From assembly GCF_003576455.2 (NCBI RefSeq), contig NZ_CP032869.1, forward strand, positions 1,674,001-1,738,000: DNA of 64,000 bases, written 5' to 3'. The notes beneath the pieces are model-generated. The model ran no database searches, was not told the origin of the DNA, and saw nothing but the letters and a program-made list of their open reading frames with translations. The position numbers and the translations under genes are program-made. Shown piece by piece: positions 63,373 to 64,000 of this stretch (its first letter is position 1; each line of letters begins with the position of its first letter). This DNA is from Mucilaginibacter celer (lineage in GTDB: Bacteria > Bacteroidota > Bacteroidia > Sphingobacteriales > Sphingobacteriaceae).

Positions 63373-64000
63373 CTAATTAACCACTTTAAAATCGGTAACA
63401 AGTTTTTCATCAGCCGAATTGCTGCCCAACACCAATTGGTAATTACCCGGATAAAGCTTCCATTTATGAGTATTCAAATCCCATTTTTGTAAATCCTGCA
63501 AAGGTATTTTTAAGGTAACTAAACCTTCTGTATCCTGATTTAAGCTTATACGCTTAAAGCTTTTTAGTTCTTTAAGCGGCATCCGGTCAACAGCCGGGTA
63601 TTTGATATAGGCCTGTACCACTTCATCTCCCTTAAACTTACCGGTATTTTTTATGTTTACATTTACCGTCAATGTATCAGCCTTTTTATAGGCAGCTTTT
63701 AACTTGCCATCCAGTTTATAAGCAAAAGAGGTATAGCTCAATCCAAAACCAAAGGGATATTGCACAGGGCCGTTATAGTAGCGATAGGTGCGGCCTTTCA
63801 TGTTATAGTCGCTGTAATCTGGCAGATTACTCATATCCTTATAAAAAGTAACCGGCAGGTGACCGGATGGCGAAACATCTCCAAAAACAATATCGGCCAA
63901 TGCATTGCCGCCCTGTTCGCCCGGGTACCAGGCAAATATAATGGCATCGGCATAAGGCTCTATGGCTGATACATCAATATCGCTGCCTGCTGTAATAACA
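63373..64000 (-). CDS. GH3-family beta-glucosidase, C-terminal part (5' end beyond window)
   Basis: The frame is open to the right window edge, giving the last 209 residues of a GH3 enzyme: AIIFAWYPGEQGGNALADI and FGDVSPSGHLPVTFY belong to the C-terminal alpha/beta domain, YRYYNGPVQYPFGFGLSYTSF follows in the usual BglX-like order (positions 63735-63800), and an Fn3-like domain ends it (LTVNVNIKNTGKFKGDEVVQ). The nucleophile domain lies outside. It is a second GH3 besides that at 56427, with a different sequence. Confidence 0.92.
   Translation of the reverse strand, partial: VITAGSDIDVSAIEPYADAIIFAWYPGEQGGNALADIVFGDVSPSGHLPVTFYKDMSNLPDYSDYNMKGRTYRYYNGPVQYPFGFGLSYTSFAYKLDGKLKAAYKKADTLTVNVNIKNTGKFKGDEVVQAYIKYPAVDRMPLKELKSFKRISLNQDTEGLVTLKIPLQDLQKWDLNTHKWKLYPGNYQLVLGSNSADEKLVTDFKVVN

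Overview
The window is chromosomal DNA of a Bacteroidota bacterium, most likely a member of the Sphingobacteriaceae (Mucilaginibacter/Pedobacter type). The basis is a type B T9SS C-terminal sorting domain next to a PorP/SprF gene, BatA and DUF4199 proteins, many exported glycoside hydrolases (GH20, GH92, GH3, GH99-like, DUF5703), the absence of clear Shine-Dalgarno sites, TAnnTTTG-type -7 promoter boxes, and a dense set of palindromic intergenic repeats. No rRNA, tRNA, CRISPR array, transposase or integrase was seen. Both window edges cut genes: an M16-like protein on the left and a GH3 hydrolase on the right.

Layout. 1-5.7 kb: M16 non-catalytic subunit, guaB, a LOG-family protein, a cupin and a biotin-dependent carboxyltransferase. 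5.8-12.1 kb (minus strand): PliI-like lipoprotein, GH20 hexosaminidase, trxB, M19 dipeptidase, DUF3592 protein. 12.3-17.6 kb (plus): BatA protein, a dihydroorotase homologue without metal ligands, an acidic protein and two DUF4199 membrane proteins. 17.7-26.5 kb (minus): a tight gene train reading GT2, GT2, membrane protein, GH3-type acyl-adenylating enzyme, AAA ATPase, PIN-like protein, dxr, rseP. The AT-rich ATPase/PIN-like pair sits inside otherwise ordinary genes and overlaps the dxr start codon. 26.7-38 kb: M1 peptidase, TonB-domain protein, mqo, a lipoprotein, an arginine/citrulline group (speA, ctlX-like, arcA-like) and an AraC regulator. 38-45.5 kb: a 2.1-kaa T9SS adhesin with twelve Ig-like repeats and its SprF-like partner. 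45.8-58.7 kb: six plus-strand genes for exported sugar-active enzymes and a membrane-spanning SARP/kelch regulator, looking like a saccharide-use locus without susC/susD. 59-64 kb: ZIP transporter, PAP2 phosphatase, glmM, cysteine desulfurase, partial GH3.

The two most notable things are (i) the ATPase + PIN-like nuclease pair at 20.3-22.1 kb, a candidate two-gene defence or toxin module lodged in an isoprenoid/envelope operon, and (ii) the intergenic repeats. Several classes of palindromic element recur; the 7-bp-periodic ones begin directly at stop codons in a fixed orientation relative to the gene, and an 80-bp element present twice shows a compensatory base-pair change in its stem.
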